A stretch of 64,000 nucleotides of DNA from Microbacterium azadirachtae (GTDB taxonomy: Bacteria; Actinomycetota; Actinomycetes; Actinomycetales; Microbacteriaceae): the NCBI RefSeq assembly GCF_000956545.1, contig NZ_JYIT01000067.1, positions 1-64,000 of the forward strand. The letters run 5' to 3'. A program made the position numbers and the translations under genes. This document shows, in pieces, positions 18,595 through 27,564 of the stretch. The notes under the pieces were generated by a model. The model was not told the DNA's origin. It saw only the letters and a list, made by a program, of their open reading frames with translations, and made no database searches. Every line of letters begins with the position of its first letter. Positions within the stretch are counted from its first letter, which is position 1.

Positions 18595-18993
18595 TCACCA
18601 CACGTAGGCGAGAACTTCTCCGCCCACGCCCTTCTGCTCTGCCTGGCGGTCCGTGAGGAGCCCCGAGGAGGTGGACAGGATCGCGACGCCGAGGCCGCCG
18701 AGGACCTTGGGCAGCTCGGTCGACTTCGCGTAGACGCGGAGACCGGGCTTGGACACCCGCTTGATGCCGGCGATCGACCGCTCGCGGTTCGGGCCGTACT
18801 TCAGCGCGATCGTGAGGTTCTTGCCGACACGGGCGTCGGAGACCTCCCAACCGGCGATGTAGCCCTCCTGCTGGAGGATCTCGGCGATGTGGGTCTTCAG
18901 CTTGCTCGACGGCAGGGTCACGGAGTCGTGGTGCGCCGAGTTCGCGTTGCGCAGACGGGTCAGCAGATCTGCGACCGGGTCTGTCATCGTCAT
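18595..18993 (-). CDS. rpsH: 30S ribosomal protein S8
   Basis: 132 residues, usual length. Binds the central domain of 16S rRNA and in many bacteria represses its own operon. Seen: [18 protein letters not shown] and the C-terminal [17 protein letters not shown] with ending GGEVLAYVW. It is the first gene after a 207-bp gap that holds a terminator, a -10 box and a leader hairpin (19024-19040), in the place where rpsN is normally found. Confidence 0.98.
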   Translation of the reverse strand: MTMTDPVADLLTRLRNANSAHHDSVTLPSSKLKTHIAEILQQEGYIAGWEVSDARVGKNLTIALKYGPNRERSIAGIKRVSKPGLRVYAKSTELPKVLGGLGVAILSTSSGLLTDRQAEQKGVGGEVLAYVW

Positions 18994-19023
18994 AGTTGTC
19001 TTCTTTCGTTCATGAGGTTCCGG

Positions 19024-19040
19024 CTGCCGTTACACGGCAG
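19024..19040 (-). promoter_or_regulatory. Leader hairpin ahead of rpsH
   Basis: CTGCCG (19024-19029) and CGGCAG (19035-19040) pair with a five-base loop, about 30 bases before the rpsH start and downstream of the presumed -10 box. It could be a control site in the leader. Confidence 0.4.
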
Positions 19041-19068
19041 ACGGCCTGCGATGAGCACGCAATTTTCA

Positions 19069-19074
19069 ATTGTA
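19069..19074 (-). promoter_or_regulatory. -10 box for the rpsH-rplO part of the spc operon
   Basis: TACAAT on the minus strand (19074-19069), a near-ideal -10 hexamer in an AT-rich island (AATTTTCAATTGTA) that stands out from the surroundings. No good -35. RNA would begin near 19062, about 70 bases before rpsH. Confidence 0.5.
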
Positions 19075-19148
19075 CGTCACCGCGGACTGCCGCGCAGACA
19101 GCGGAACGATCGTTGAGCGAGGCGGCGGAGCCGCGGAGCCGAAACGGT

Positions 19149-19192
19149 CTGAAGACCGGATCCCGAGGAAACCCCCGGGACCCGGTCTTCAG
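19149..19192 (-). terminator. Hairpin terminator after rplE
   Basis: CTGAAGACCGGATCCCG (19149-19165) and CGGGACCCGGTCTTCAG (19176-19192) form a 17-bp stem with one mismatch, starting nine bases after the rplE stop. It ends the S10-rplE unit before the spc operon continues at rpsH. Confidence 0.8.
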
Positions 19193-19200
19193 AACATGAC

Positions 19201-19791
19201 TTACGCCTGGGCGTCGTTCGACTTGAACGGGAAACCGAGGTGGCGCAGGAGCGCGCGGCCCTCGTCGTCGTTCTTCGCCGTGGTGACGACCGTGATGTCG
19301 AAGCCGCGGACGCGGTCGATCTTGTCCTGATCGATCTCGTGGAACACGCTCTGCTCCGTGAGACCGAAGGTGTAGTTGCCGTTGCCGTCGAACTGCTTGT
19401 CCGAGAGACCGCGGAAGTCGCGGATACGGGGCAGTGCGAGGTTCACGAGGCGGTCCACGAACTCCCAGGCGCGGTCACCGCGGAGGGTGACGTGTGCGCC
19501 GATGGGCTGACCCTCGCGCAGCTTGAACTGCGCGATGGACTTGCGGGCCTTCGTGACGATCGGCTTCTGGCCGGTGATCTTGGTGAGGTCGTCGACCGCA
19601 CCATCGATCACCTTGGAGTCGCGAGCCGCCTCACCGACACCGGTGTTGACGACGACCTTGACCAGGCCGGGGATCTGCATGACGTTCTCGTAGCCGAACT
19701 CGTCCTGCAGAGCCTTCTTGATCTCGTTGTTGTACTTCGCCTTCAGGCGGGGCTGCACCTTGACAGCGCCCGCGGCGTCAGCAGCCGCCAT
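19201..19791 (-). CDS. rplE: 50S ribosomal protein L5
   Basis: 196 residues; contacts 5S rRNA and the P-site tRNA elbow. Seen: [28 protein letters not shown], the [20 protein letters not shown] segment, and [25 protein letters not shown] one-base overlap with rplX. A strong hairpin follows directly, and the expected rpsN is not next. Confidence 0.98.
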   Translation of the reverse strand: MAAADAAGAVKVQPRLKAKYNNEIKKALQDEFGYENVMQIPGLVKVVVNTGVGEAARDSKVIDGAVDDLTKITGQKPIVTKARKSIAQFKLREGQPIGAHVTLRGDRAWEFVDRLVNLALPRIRDFRGLSDKQFDGNGNYTFGLTEQSVFHEIDQDKIDRVRGFDITVVTTAKNDDEGRALLRHLGFPFKSNDAQA

Positions 19792-20150
19792 CAGAGGTCC
19801 TTACCGCTCTTCTTCGCGTAGCGCACGCGGACCGTGCGCTTCACGCCGTCCTTGACCTGCTCCTCGACGCGGTGACCGACCTTGGTCGGCTTCTTCGTCT
19901 CGGGGTCGACCAGGGCGACGTTCGAGATGTGGATGGGGGCCTCGATGGTCTCGATGCCGCCCGTCTTGGTGCCGCGCTGCGTCTGACCGACGCGGGTGTG
20001 CTTGGTGGCGTAGTTCACGCCCTCCACGATCACGCGGTTCTGCTCGACGAGGACCTCGAGGACCTTGCCCTGCTTGCCGCGGTCGCCGCCCTTTTCCTGC
20101 TTGCGGCCGGAGATGACCTGGACCAGGTCACCCTTCTTGATGTTCGCCAT
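19791..20150 (-). CDS. rplX: 50S ribosomal protein L24
   Basis: 119 residues; one of the proteins that start 50S assembly. KOW motif near the N-terminus ([30 protein letters not shown]), then [13 protein letters not shown]. Starts three bases after the rplN stop, in the usual order. Confidence 0.98.
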   Translation of the reverse strand: MANIKKGDLVQVISGRKQEKGGDRGKQGKVLEVLVEQNRVIVEGVNYATKHTRVGQTQRGTKTGGIETIEAPIHISNVALVDPETKKPTKVGHRVEEQVKDGVKRTVRVRYAKKSGKDL

Positions 20151-20153
20151 GAG

Positions 20154-20522
20154 TTACAGCACCTCCGGGGCGAGCGAGACGATCTTCATGAACTTCTTGT
20201 CACGGAGCTCACGGCCGACCGGACCGAAGATGCGGGTGCCGCGGGGCTCCCCGTCGTTCTTCAGGATCACGGCGGCGTTCTCGTCGAACTTGATGTACGA
20301 GCCGTCGGGACGGCGGGTCTGCTTGACGGTGCGGACGATGACGGCCTTGACGACGTCACCCTTCTTCACGTTCCCACCGGGGATCGCGTCCTTCACCGTG
20401 GCGACGATGATGTCGCCCAGGCCCGCGTAGCGGCGGCTGGAGCCGCCGAGCACGCGGATGGTGAGCAGCTCCTTGGCGCCGGTGTTGTCGGCGACCTTGA
20501 GTCGGGACTCGGTCTGGATCAC
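20154..20522 (-). CDS. rplN: 50S ribosomal protein L14
   Basis: 122 residues, the standard length. Begins [20 protein letters not shown], ends [20 protein letters not shown]. Forms bridge B8 and the binding site of the silencing factor RsfS. Overlaps the rpsQ stop by four bases, so transcription runs on from the S10 operon. Confidence 0.98.
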   Translation of the reverse strand: MIQTESRLKVADNTGAKELLTIRVLGGSSRRYAGLGDIIVATVKDAIPGGNVKKGDVVKAVIVRTVKQTRRPDGSYIKFDENAAVILKNDGEPRGTRIFGPVGRELRDKKFMKIVSLAPEVL

Positions 20523-20836
20523 TTTGCCTTCTCCAGGATCTCCACCAGACGCCAGCGCTTGGTGGCGCTCAGCGGGCGGGTCTCGTTGATGAGAACGAGG
20601 TCGCCGATGCCGGCGGTGTTGTTCTCGTCGTGCGCCTTGACCTTCGTCGTACGACGGATGACCTTGCCGTACAGCGGGTGCTTCACGCGGTCCTCGACCT
20701 CGACGACGATGGTCTTGTCCATCTTGTCGCTGACGACGTAGCCGCGGCGCGACTTGCGGTAGCCACGGGCGTCGGCGTCGCGCACGTCGTGCGAGACGAC
20801 CTCGGCCTCGGCGGCAGCAGCCTTCTTCTCAGCCAT
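20519..20836 (-). CDS. rpsQ: 30S ribosomal protein S17
   Basis: 105 residues. The OB-fold core starts at [34 protein letters not shown]; before it is an Ala/Glu/Asp-rich extension of about 25 residues. Primary binder of 16S rRNA near the foot of the subunit. One-base overlap with rpmC. Confidence 0.97.
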   Translation of the reverse strand: MAEKKAAAAEAEVVSHDVRDADARGYRKSRRGYVVSDKMDKTIVVEVEDRVKHPLYGKVIRRTTKVKAHDENNTAGIGDLVLINETRPLSATKRWRLVEILEKAK

Positions 20837-21150
20837 TACTCGGCCTCCTCCTTCGGCGCTTCAGCCTCGTCGGCCTTCTTCGCCTTTGCCTTGGACGCCT
20901 TCTTGGCCGGAGCCTCGACCGGAGCCGGCGTCGCACGGATGCCGAGCTCACGCTCACGGATCACGGTGTAGAGGCGCGCGATGTCGCGCTTCACAGCGCG
21001 AATGCGGCCGTGGCTCTCCAGCTGGCCGGTGGCCGACTGGAAACGGAGGTTGAACAGCTCCTCCTTGGCCTTGCGCAGCTCCTCGACGAGGCGCTGGTCT
21101 TCGAACGTGTCGAGCTCGGTCACACCGAGCTCCTTGGTGCCGATCGCCAT
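20836..21150 (-). CDS. rpmC: 50S ribosomal protein L29
   Basis: 104 residues, longer than the usual 65-70. The two-helix core ([56 protein letters not shown] in outline) is standard; after residue 70 comes a Lys/Ala/Glu tail. L29 sits at the tunnel exit and helps bind SRP and trigger factor, so the tail may lie on the surface there. Confidence 0.96.
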   Translation of the reverse strand: MAIGTKELGVTELDTFEDQRLVEELRKAKEELFNLRFQSATGQLESHGRIRAVKRDIARLYTVIRERELGIRATPAPVEAPAKKASKAKAKKADEAEAPKEEAE

Positions 21151-21569
21151 TACGCGTCGCCCTCCTCGCGCTTGATGATGCGTGCCTTGAGCGGCAGCTT
21201 GTGGATTGCCCGCTGCAGTGCCTCACGGGCGAGCTGCTCGTTGACACCGGCGACCTCGAAGAGGACGCGGCCGGGCTTGACGTTGGCGACCCACCACTCG
21301 GGCGAACCCTTACCGGAACCCATGCGGGTCTCGGCGGGCTTCTTCGTGAGCGGACGGTCGGGGTAGATGTTGATCCACACCTTTCCACCACGCTTGATGT
21401 GACGGGTCATCGCGATACGAGCGGACTCGATCTGACGGTTGGTCACGTAAGCGGGGGTAAGGGCCTGGATGCCGAACTCGCCGAAGGAGACCTTCGTGCC
21501 GCCGGTGGCCGCACCATCACGCTTGGGGTGATGCTGCTTGCGGTACTTGACCTTACGAGGGATAAGCAT
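21150..21569 (-). CDS. rplP: 50S ribosomal protein L16
   Basis: 139 residues. [19 protein letters not shown] at the start and the conserved [19 protein letters not shown] loop, which reaches toward the peptidyl-transferase centre. The Arg of this loop is the one hydroxylated in some bacteria. One-base overlaps on both sides. Confidence 0.98.
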   Translation of the reverse strand: MLIPRKVKYRKQHHPKRDGAATGGTKVSFGEFGIQALTPAYVTNRQIESARIAMTRHIKRGGKVWINIYPDRPLTKKPAETRMGSGKGSPEWWVANVKPGRVLFEVAGVNEQLAREALQRAIHKLPLKARIIKREEGDA

Positions 21570-22321
21570 CAGGCAGACGCTCCTTCTGCGACGGGAGCCT
21601 CGTTGCGCGGGCCACGGCGACGGTCGCCACGGTCGTCACGACGGGACTTCGGTGCGTTGGCCTGCTCGCGAGCAAGCTCCTTGTTGGTGAGGTCGCCCTT
21701 GTAGATCCAGACCTTCACGCCGATGCGGCCGAAGGTGGTCTTGGCCTCGTAGAAGCCGTAGTCGATGTTCGCGCGCAGCGTGTGCAGCGGCACACGACCC
21801 TCGCGGTAGAACTCCGACCGGCTCATCTCCGCGCCGCCGAGGCGGCCCGAGACCTGGATCCGGATACCCTTGGCGCCGGCGCGCTGGGCACCCTGGAGGC
21901 CCTTGCGCATGGCGCGACGGAAGGCCACGCGAGCAGAGAGCTGCTCGGCGATGCCCTGGGCGACGAGCTGAGCGTCGGCCTCGGGGTTCTTCACCTCGAG
22001 GATGTTCAGCTGGATCTGCTTGCCCGTGAGCTTCTCGAGGTCGCCACGGATGCGCTCCGCCTCGGCGCCGCGGCGGCCGATGACGATGCCCGGACGAGCG
22101 GTGTGGATGTCCACACGCACGCGGTCGCGGGTGCGCTCGATCTCGATGTTGCTCACGCCGGCGCGGTCGAGCTGCGTCTGGAGGAGCTTGCGGATCTTGA
22201 TGTCCTCGGCGACGTAGTCGGCGTAGCGCTGACCCGGCTTGGTCGAGTCAGAGAACCACCGGGACACGTGGTCCGTGGTGATGCCGAGGCGGAAGCCGTA
22301 CGGGTTTACCTTCTGTCCCAT
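21569..22321 (-). CDS. rpsC: 30S ribosomal protein S3
   Basis: 250 residues. KH domain with [23 protein letters not shown] (GxxG loop IGRRG) and the C-terminal domain [32 protein letters not shown] that guides mRNA entry. The last 35 residues are an Arg-rich, disordered tail ([15 protein letters not shown]). One-base overlap with rplV. Confidence 0.98.
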   Translation of the reverse strand: MGQKVNPYGFRLGITTDHVSRWFSDSTKPGQRYADYVAEDIKIRKLLQTQLDRAGVSNIEIERTRDRVRVDIHTARPGIVIGRRGAEAERIRGDLEKLTGKQIQLNILEVKNPEADAQLVAQGIAEQLSARVAFRRAMRKGLQGAQRAGAKGIRIQVSGRLGGAEMSRSEFYREGRVPLHTLRANIDYGFYEAKTTFGRIGVKVWIYKGDLTNKELAREQANAPKSRRDDRGDRRRGPRNEAPVAEGASA

Positions 22322-22719
22322 TACTTGCTCGCCTTCTTCTCGTTGGCCGGTCCCTGAGACTCTCGAAGGGCAGGGGTGGCCAGCACGACCGTGATGTGGC
22401 TCGTGCGCTTCTTGATCTGGAACGCGCGGCCCTGGGCGCGGGGCTGGAAACGCTTGAGCGTCGTCCCCTCGTCCACGAAGGCGTTCTTGACGTACAGGTC
22501 CTGCTCATCGAGGAACTCGCCGTCGCGATCGGCCTTCACCTGAGCGTTGGCGATGGCGGAGTGCACGAGCTTGTAGATCGGCTCGGAGGCGCTCTGCTGC
22601 GCGAACTTCAGGATGGCGAGGGCTTCCTGCGCCTGCTTGCCCTTGATGAGGGCGACGACACGACGAGCCTTCTGCGGGGTCACGCGGATGTGCTTCACGC
22701 GTGCGATGGATTCGACCAT
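22321..22719 (-). CDS. rplV: 50S ribosomal protein L22 with an internal repeat-derived segment
   Basis: 132 residues; tunnel-wall protein with a long beta-hairpin (core [24 protein letters not shown], later [18 protein letters not shown]). The core ends near residue 115. The last part, [18 protein letters not shown], is encoded by DNA that matches the intergenic core repeat (GGTCCCTGAGACTCTCGAAGGG, 22349-22370 on the plus strand), so a mobile or amplified repeat appears to have been taken into the C-terminal tail without breaking the frame. Confidence 0.97.
   Translation of the reverse strand: MVESIARVKHIRVTPQKARRVVALIKGKQAQEALAILKFAQQSASEPIYKLVHSAIANAQVKADRDGEFLDEQDLYVKNAFVDEGTTLKRFQPRAQGRAFQIKKRTSHITVVLATPALRESQGPANEKKASK
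22349..22370 (-). repeat. Conserved core repeat inside rplV
   Basis: Matches the units at 32856-32877 and 32879-32900 with two differences. Minus-strand reading gives the L22 residues LRESQGP and neighbours. Short flanks TGGCC and GGCCA could be remnants of outer arms. Confidence 0.75.
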
Positions 22720-23000
22720 TAGCGGCGCCGCCCCTTCTTGTCGTCCTTCTCGTGGCCGCGGAAGGTGCGGGTGGGCGCGAACTCGCCCAGCTTGTGACCG
22801 ACCATGGTCTCGGACACGAACACGGGGATGTGCTTGCGTCCGTCGTGCACGGCGATGGTGTGTCCCAGCATGGCGGGGATGATCATCGACCGACGCGACC
22901 AGGTCTTGATGACGTTCTTCGTGCCGGCTTCGTTCTGACCGATCACCTTGCGAAGCAGGTGCTCGTCGACGAAGGGGCCCTTCTTAAGACTGCGAGGCAT
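22719..23000 (-). CDS. rpsS: 30S ribosomal protein S19
   Basis: 93 residues, usual length. [19 protein letters not shown] and the central [27 protein letters not shown] are diagnostic. Head protein that contacts the A-site tRNA side. One-base overlap with rplV; 12 bases after rplB. Confidence 0.98.
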   Translation of the reverse strand: MPRSLKKGPFVDEHLLRKVIGQNEAGTKNVIKTWSRRSMIIPAMLGHTIAVHDGRKHIPVFVSETMVGHKLGEFAPTRTFRGHEKDDKKGRRR

Positions 23001-23012
23001 CTTCTCTTACTC

Positions 23013-23852
23013 CTACTTGCGCTTCTTGCCAGCGTTACGGCGACGCACGATGTACTTGTCGCTTTCCTTGTTGGCGTGACGGGTGCGACCCTCAGCCTGG
23101 CCCCAGGGGGTGACGGGGTGACGACCACCGGACGTCTTGCCCTCACCACCACCGTGCGGGTGGTCGACCGGGTTCATCGCGACACCGCGGACGGTCGGGC
23201 GAACGCCCTTCCAGCGCTTGCGGCCGGCCTTACCCCAGTTGATGTTGGACTGCTCGGCGTTGCCGACCTCGCCGATCGTCGCACGGCAGCGCGCGTCAAC
23301 GTTGCGGATCTCGCCCGAGGGCATGCGCAGCTGCGCGTAGGGGCCGTCCTTCGCGACCAGGCGCACGGAGACGCCGGCCGAGCGGGCGATCTTCGCGCCG
23401 CCGCCGGGGCGGAGCTCGATCGCGTGGATGACGGTACCCGTCGGGATGTTCTTCAGCGGCAGGTTGTTGCCCGGCTTGATGTCCGCGGCAGCACCCGACT
23501 CGATGACGTCGCCCTGCTTCAGCTTGTTCGGCGCGAGGATGTAGCGCTTCTCGCCGTCGAAGTAGTGCAGCAGCGCGATGCGCGCGGTGCGGTTGGGGTC
23601 GTACTCGATGTGAGCGACCTTGGCGTTGACGCCGTCCTTGTCATTGCGACGGAAGTCGATGACGCGGTACTGGCGCTTGTGGCCACCACCGATGTGACGG
23701 GTCGTGATGCGGCCCTGGTTGTTGCGGCCACCGGTCTTGCTGAGCGGGCGCAGCAGCGACTTCTCCGGCGTCGATCGGGTGATCTCGGCGAAGTCGGCCA
23801 CCGACGAGCCGCGGCGACCCGGGGTCGTGGGCTTGTACTTGCGAATAGCCAT
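23013..23852 (-). CDS. rplB: 50S ribosomal protein L2
   Basis: 279 residues; required for subunit joining and peptidyl-transferase activity. N-terminal [21 protein letters not shown] and the functional C-terminal [21 protein letters not shown], including the conserved His of the HPHGGGEG motif. Twenty bases after rplW. Confidence 0.98.
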   Translation of the reverse strand: MAIRKYKPTTPGRRGSSVADFAEITRSTPEKSLLRPLSKTGGRNNQGRITTRHIGGGHKRQYRVIDFRRNDKDGVNAKVAHIEYDPNRTARIALLHYFDGEKRYILAPNKLKQGDVIESGAAADIKPGNNLPLKNIPTGTVIHAIELRPGGGAKIARSAGVSVRLVAKDGPYAQLRMPSGEIRNVDARCRATIGEVGNAEQSNINWGKAGRKRWKGVRPTVRGVAMNPVDHPHGGGEGKTSGGRHPVTPWGQAEGRTRHANKESDKYIVRRRNAGKKRK

Positions 23853-23872
23853 GTTCTGTCCTTATCCCCCGG

Positions 23873-24190
23873 TCAGTTCACTGCCGTGAAGATGTCGATG
23901 GTGCCCGACTTCAGGGCGACGATGGCGCGCTTGGTGTCCTTGCGCTTGCCGGTGCCGAAGCGGGTGCGACGAGCCTTGCCGACGCGGTTGATCGTGTTGA
24001 CGCTCGCGACCTTGACGTCGAAGATCTTCTCGATGGCGAGCTTGATCTCGGTCTTGGAGGCACGGGGGTCCACCAGGAAGGTGTACTTGCCCTCGTCGAT
24101 CAGGCCGTAGCTCTTCTCGGAGACGACCGGCTTCAGGATGATGTCGCGCGGGTCCTTGTTGGCAGCCGCGGCGAGGATGTTGTCGCTCAT
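23873..24190 (-). CDS. rplW: 50S ribosomal protein L23
   Basis: 105 residues; tunnel-exit protein, docking site of trigger factor and SRP. Seen: [48 protein letters not shown]. The ribosomal tail is complete. It overlaps the rplD stop by four bases. Confidence 0.98.
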   Translation of the reverse strand: MSDNILAAAANKDPRDIILKPVVSEKSYGLIDEGKYTFLVDPRASKTEIKLAIEKIFDVKVASVNTINRVGKARRTRFGTGKRKDTKRAIVALKSGTIDIFTAVN

Positions 24191-24843
24191 GCGGAGACCT
24201 CCTCGGTTGCGCCGGACTTCAGCGCGACGAACGCGTCGAAGGCCGCCTTGGTGAAGACGATGTCGTCGGAGTTGACCACGTCGTAGGCGTTGAGCTGGTC
24301 GAAGTACAGCACGTGCACGTCGGCCAGATTGCGGACGCTCAGGGCGTTGGTGTCGTCGCCGCGGTCGATGACCACGAGGACCTTCTTGCCCGGGAGCGCC
24401 TTCAGATAGGCGGCAGCCGTCTTGGTGGACGGCTTGCCCTCGATGCCGAAGGACTCGACGACGTGCAGGCGCTCACCGCGGAAGCGGTCGCTCAGCGCAC
24501 CGGTGAGGGCGGCGGCGATCATCTTCTTGGGGGTGCGCTGCGAGTAGTCGCGCGGCTTCGGGCCGTGGACGATGCCACCGCCGGTCATGTGCGGCGCGCG
24601 GATGGAGCCCTGGCGGGCGTTACCCGTGCCCTTCTGCTTGAAGGGCTTGCGACCGGCACCGGAGACCTCACCGCGACGCTTGGTCGAGTGGGTGCCCTGG
24701 CGTGCCGCGGCGAGCTGCGCGACGACGACCTGGTGGATCAGCGGAACGTTGGTCTTGGCGTCGAAGATCGCGGCGGGGGCGTCGACCGTACCGGTCTTCT
24801 TGCCGCCGGCGAACACGTCGAGCGTCAGAGTGGTGTCAGCCAT
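24187..24843 (-). CDS. rplD: 50S ribosomal protein L4
   Basis: 218 residues. Globular part plus the long loop reaching into the tunnel ([38 protein letters not shown], in outline). In enterobacteria L4 represses the S10 operon at its leader; whether this holds here is unknown, though a long S10 leader is present. Five bases after rplC. Confidence 0.98.
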   Translation of the reverse strand: MADTTLTLDVFAGGKKTGTVDAPAAIFDAKTNVPLIHQVVVAQLAAARQGTHSTKRRGEVSGAGRKPFKQKGTGNARQGSIRAPHMTGGGIVHGPKPRDYSQRTPKKMIAAALTGALSDRFRGERLHVVESFGIEGKPSTKTAAAYLKALPGKKVLVVIDRGDDTNALSVRNLADVHVLYFDQLNAYDVVNSDDIVFTKAAFDAFVALKSGATEEVSA

Positions 24844-24848
24844 GGGAC

Positions 24849-25508
24849 TCAGGCACCCTTCACTGCGTTGCGGACGTAGACGATGCGACCGCGAGCACCG
24901 GGGACGGCGCCCTTGACGAGCAGCAGACCCTTCTCGGCGTCGACGGCGTGCACCGTGAGGTTGAGGACGGTCACGCGCTCGCCACCCATACGACCGGCCA
25001 TGCGCATGCCCTTGAAGACACGGCTCGGGGTCGAGGAAGCACCGATGGAACCGGGCTTGCGGTGGTTGCGGTGCGCACCGTGCGAAGCGGAGACGCCCTT
25101 GAAGTTGTGGCGCTTCATGACACCGGCGAAGCCCTTGCCCTTGCTGGTGCCGACGACGTCGACCAGCTGGCCGGCCTCGAAGGTGCCCTCAACGGTGAGC
25201 TCCTGGCCGAGCGTGTAGTCGCCGGCGTCCGCGGTGCGGATCTCGGTGACGTGGCGGCGCGGGGTGACCCCGGCGGCCTCGAAGTGCTTGGCGAGGGGCT
25301 GCGTGACCTTGCGCGGGTCGATCTGACCGGCCGCGATCTGCACGGCGTTGTAGCCGTCCTTCTCGGGGGTGCGGATCTGGGTGACCACGTTCGGGGCCAG
25401 CTCGATCACGGTGACCGGGATCAGCTTGCCGTTCTCGTTCCAGACCTGGGTCATGCCGAGCTTGGTGCCGAGCAGGCCCTTGGAAATCTTTGCGTTGATG
25501 TCGACCAT
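24849..25508 (-). CDS. rplC: 50S ribosomal protein L3
   Basis: 219 residues from ATG 25508 ([23 protein letters not shown]). The frame is open 23 codons further, but that overlaps rpsJ and has no homology. The central extension [26 protein letters not shown] reaches the peptidyl-transferase centre; Gln/His there are complete. Second gene of the S10 operon. Confidence 0.97.
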   Translation of the reverse strand: MVDINAKISKGLLGTKLGMTQVWNENGKLIPVTVIELAPNVVTQIRTPEKDGYNAVQIAAGQIDPRKVTQPLAKHFEAAGVTPRRHVTEIRTADAGDYTLGQELTVEGTFEAGQLVDVVGTSKGKGFAGVMKRHNFKGVSASHGAHRNHRKPGSIGASSTPSRVFKGMRMAGRMGGERVTVLNLTVHAVDAEKGLLLVKGAVPGARGRIVYVRNAVKGA

Positions 25509-25518
25509 CGTGATCCCC

Positions 25519-25827
25519 TTACAGCTTGATCTCGATGTTGACGTCAGCAGGAAGGTCGAGACGCATGAGCGAGTCAACGGCCTTCGGCGTCGGGTCGACG
25601 ATGTCGATCAGACGCTTGTGGGTGCGCATCTCGAAGTGCTCGCGGCTGTCCTTGTACTTGTGGGGCGACCGGATGACGCACACGACGTTCTTCTCGGTCG
25701 GAAGCGGCACCGGGCCGACGACGGTCGCGCCCGCACGGGTCACGGTGTCGACGATCTTGCGGGCCGACGTGTCGATGACCTCGTGGTCATACGACTTCAG
25801 GCGAATGCGGATCTTCTGTCCCGCCAT
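25519..25827 (-). CDS. rpsJ: 30S ribosomal protein S10
   Basis: 102 residues from ATG 25827 ([19 protein letters not shown]), ending [11 protein letters not shown]. Also known as NusE, a partner of NusB and NusG in transcription antitermination. First gene of the S10 operon; GAGAGAGCAG precedes the ATG. The likely promoter is about 370 bases upstream, leaving an unusually long leader. Confidence 0.98.
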   Translation of the reverse strand: MAGQKIRIRLKSYDHEVIDTSARKIVDTVTRAGATVVGPVPLPTEKNVVCVIRSPHKYKDSREHFEMRTHKRLIDIVDPTPKAVDSLMRLDLPADVNIEIKL

Positions 25828-26187
25828 TGTCTGCTCTCTCTCATTAAGCGTCGTACCTGCCCGGACCGGGTGATCCGGGGGCATTGGACGCGCGACGGCG
25901 CGTTCTGCGCCTTCGCACTCCTCCTCCTTGCTCGTGTCGCGGATCCGAGGATCCACTCCGCGAGCCTGTCGAAGGGGCGCACCACTGTTCTGCTGTCAGC
26001 CCGGAGCCTCGCGACTCGCGGAAGCCGACCCCCGCACATGACGGGGCCTCGGTGAGGAGGTGTCGGTTGTGTGTTCTGCTGCCCGCGGCCCAGATCCCTG
26101 CAGCCGCTTCCCGGAGGAAGGGCGCCGTCTGTGCACTGCCCTGGCAGTGATCCGGCGCACGTCGGAACGCACGCCGGAATGTGGAAC
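25828..26187 (-). promoter_or_regulatory. Long S10 operon leader
   Basis: About 360 bases of probable untranslated leader between the predicted RNA start near 26187 and rpsJ. It holds a perfect CACTGCC / GGCAGTG hairpin (26134-26149), an isolated core-repeat relative GAGCCTGTCGAAGGGGC (25962-25978) and a CCCGGATCACCCGGTCCGGG dyad near 25865-25880. No open reading frame with credible content was seen in it. A long structured leader is suited to ribosomal protein feedback. Confidence 0.5.
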
Positions 26188-26193
26188 CTCAAT

Positions 26194-26222
26194 AGTCTAC
26201 GTGCAGCCCGGGCGTGTCGCAA
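26194..26222 (-). promoter_or_regulatory. S10 operon promoter
   Basis: Minus strand: TTGCGA (26222-26217), exact 17-base spacer, TAGACT (26199-26194). This is the best-formed vegetative promoter in the window. Confidence 0.7.
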
Positions 26223-26281
26223 ACTCGGGCGTGTCGTCGACGGCGTGTACGGCGTGTCGCGGGCGGCGCCGCCCGGCCCCT

Positions 26282-26343
26282 TCGCTCACCGGTCGCCATT
26301 TGCGGTTCTCCAGCGCCCGAACCCGCAATCCGCGACCAGCGAG
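26282..26343. repeat. Hairpin repeat family, copy B
   Basis: Arms TCGCTCACCGGTCGCCATTTGCGG (split: TCGCT, GGTCGC, TTGCGG) and CCGCAATCCGCGACCAGCGA (about 26323-26342) pair with a 4-base bulge. The intervening loop is about 16 bases. Same family as copies A (9195) and C (26379). Confidence 0.75.
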
Positions 26344-26378
26344 GCGGCGCTGCCGCGGGGCTCCTCCCATCCCCCCTG

Positions 26379-26438
26379 TTCGCTGGTCGCCGTTTGCGGA
26401 TTAGGGGGCGCCAGAGCCACAATCCACGACCAGCGAGC
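26379..26438. repeat. Hairpin repeat family, copy C
   Basis: TTCGCTGGTCGCCGTTTGCGG arm (26379-26399, 21 bases with the last G) pairs with CACAATCCACGACCAGCGAG (26418-26437) using a few G:T pairs. It lies 35 bases from copy B in the same orientation, ahead of the DUF559-type gene. Confidence 0.75.
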
Positions 26439-26537
26439 CGCGAGACATCTCCTACACAGGGATACCGTCGATCTCGTTGTGCACGGTTCCCGCGATCGGC
26501 CCTCGGGGGTGGAGCGGTGGGACGCATCCTGGCTGAC

Positions 26538-27551
26538 ATGCGCTACCCGGATCCACTCCCCTCCTCCCTCGGAGACGCCTTCACGCGGGCCGAAGGGCTC
26601 GCGGCGGGCCTGTCCGCCTCACGATTGCGGGGCTCGGATCTCGTGACGCCGTTCCCCGGCATCCGAATGACCGCTCGAGCGTACGAGGACATGGACGACG
26701 GGGATCCGTTCACCGATCCGATCGCCGAGTCGGTGCGGCGTCTGTCGCACGCCTATGCGCTCTGCCTGCCGCCGGGCGTTCACCTCAGCCGCTCCACGGC
26801 TGCCGCACGCTACCGGATCCCCCTCCCGACGCACGCCTTCCCGATGCGAGGAAGCCCCTCACTCCCCGAGGGCGAACGCGTGCTGATCGAGGCCACGATG
26901 CCCGCACCCGGCCGCGCACCCCGAGGACCCCGCGTGCGTGGACACCAGACTCTCGCATCGTTGGAGCCGGTGACGCTGCTCGACGGTATTCCGATCTCCA
27001 CGCCCGCAGCCACGTGGGCGTCTCTCGCAGACCGCCTCGGCATCGATGCGCTCGTGGCGGTCGGCGACGCGATCGTGCGGATCCCGCGGATCCCCGGACC
27101 GTTCGGGCGAGTGCTCCACGCACCGTTGGCCACATTCGAGGATCTCGACGCGGTGATCCGCGCCGGTCGCCGGATCGGGATCCGGAAGCTCAGGGAGGCG
27201 CGCACGCTGATCCGCATCGGGTCGGCGTCACCCCAGGAGACCGCGTTGCGGCTCGCACTCACCACCGGCACGGGCCTGCCCGCACCGGCCCTCGACGTCG
27301 ACGTCTCCTCCCGCGGCGAGTTCCTCGGCTGCAGCGAGATCGCCTACCCCGACCATCAGGTCGCGGTCGAGTACGAGGGCGACTACCACCGCACCGACCG
27401 TCGACGATGGGCGAAGGACATCGACAAGTATCAGGCGTACACCGCCGCGGGCTGGCGAGTGGTCCGGATCACCGCCGAGCACCTGCGCCGCCCCGGCGAA
27501 CCCGCACGCCGCGTGCGCGAGGCGCTGCGCCAGGCGGGACGGACTCTATGA
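26538..27551 (+). CDS. DUF559-type protein with Vsr/PD-(D/E)XK-like C-terminal domain
   Basis: 337 residues. N-terminal half resembles AbiEi-type winged helix proteins common in Microbacteriaceae; the C-terminal part (about 260-330) carries the DUF559 nuclease-like pattern: GEFLGCSEIAYPDHQVAVEYEGDYH, then a Lys-Asp helix, then AAGWRVVRIT. The acidic pair (D, E) and the following Tyr-Glu-Gly-Asp-His fit a PD-(D/E)XK core. Such genes are abundant but uncharacterised. Start: ATG 26538, with CATCCT placed seven bases before it like the leaderless genes; GTG 26517 is an alternative. Its stop is only 13 bases from the stop of the facing gene. Confidence 0.8.
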   Translation: MRYPDPLPSSLGDAFTRAEGLAAGLSASRLRGSDLVTPFPGIRMTARAYEDMDDGDPFTDPIAESVRRLSHAYALCLPPGVHLSRSTAAARYRIPLPTHAFPMRGSPSLPEGERVLIEATMPAPGRAPRGPRVRGHQTLASLEPVTLLDGIPISTPAATWASLADRLGIDALVAVGDAIVRIPRIPGPFGRVLHAPLATFEDLDAVIRAGRRIGIRKLREARTLIRIGSASPQETALRLALTTGTGLPAPALDVDVSSRGEFLGCSEIAYPDHQVAVEYEGDYHRTDRRRWAKDIDKYQAYTAAGWRVVRITAEHLRRPGEPARRVREALRQAGRTL

Positions 27552-27564
27552 GCCACAGAACCGG

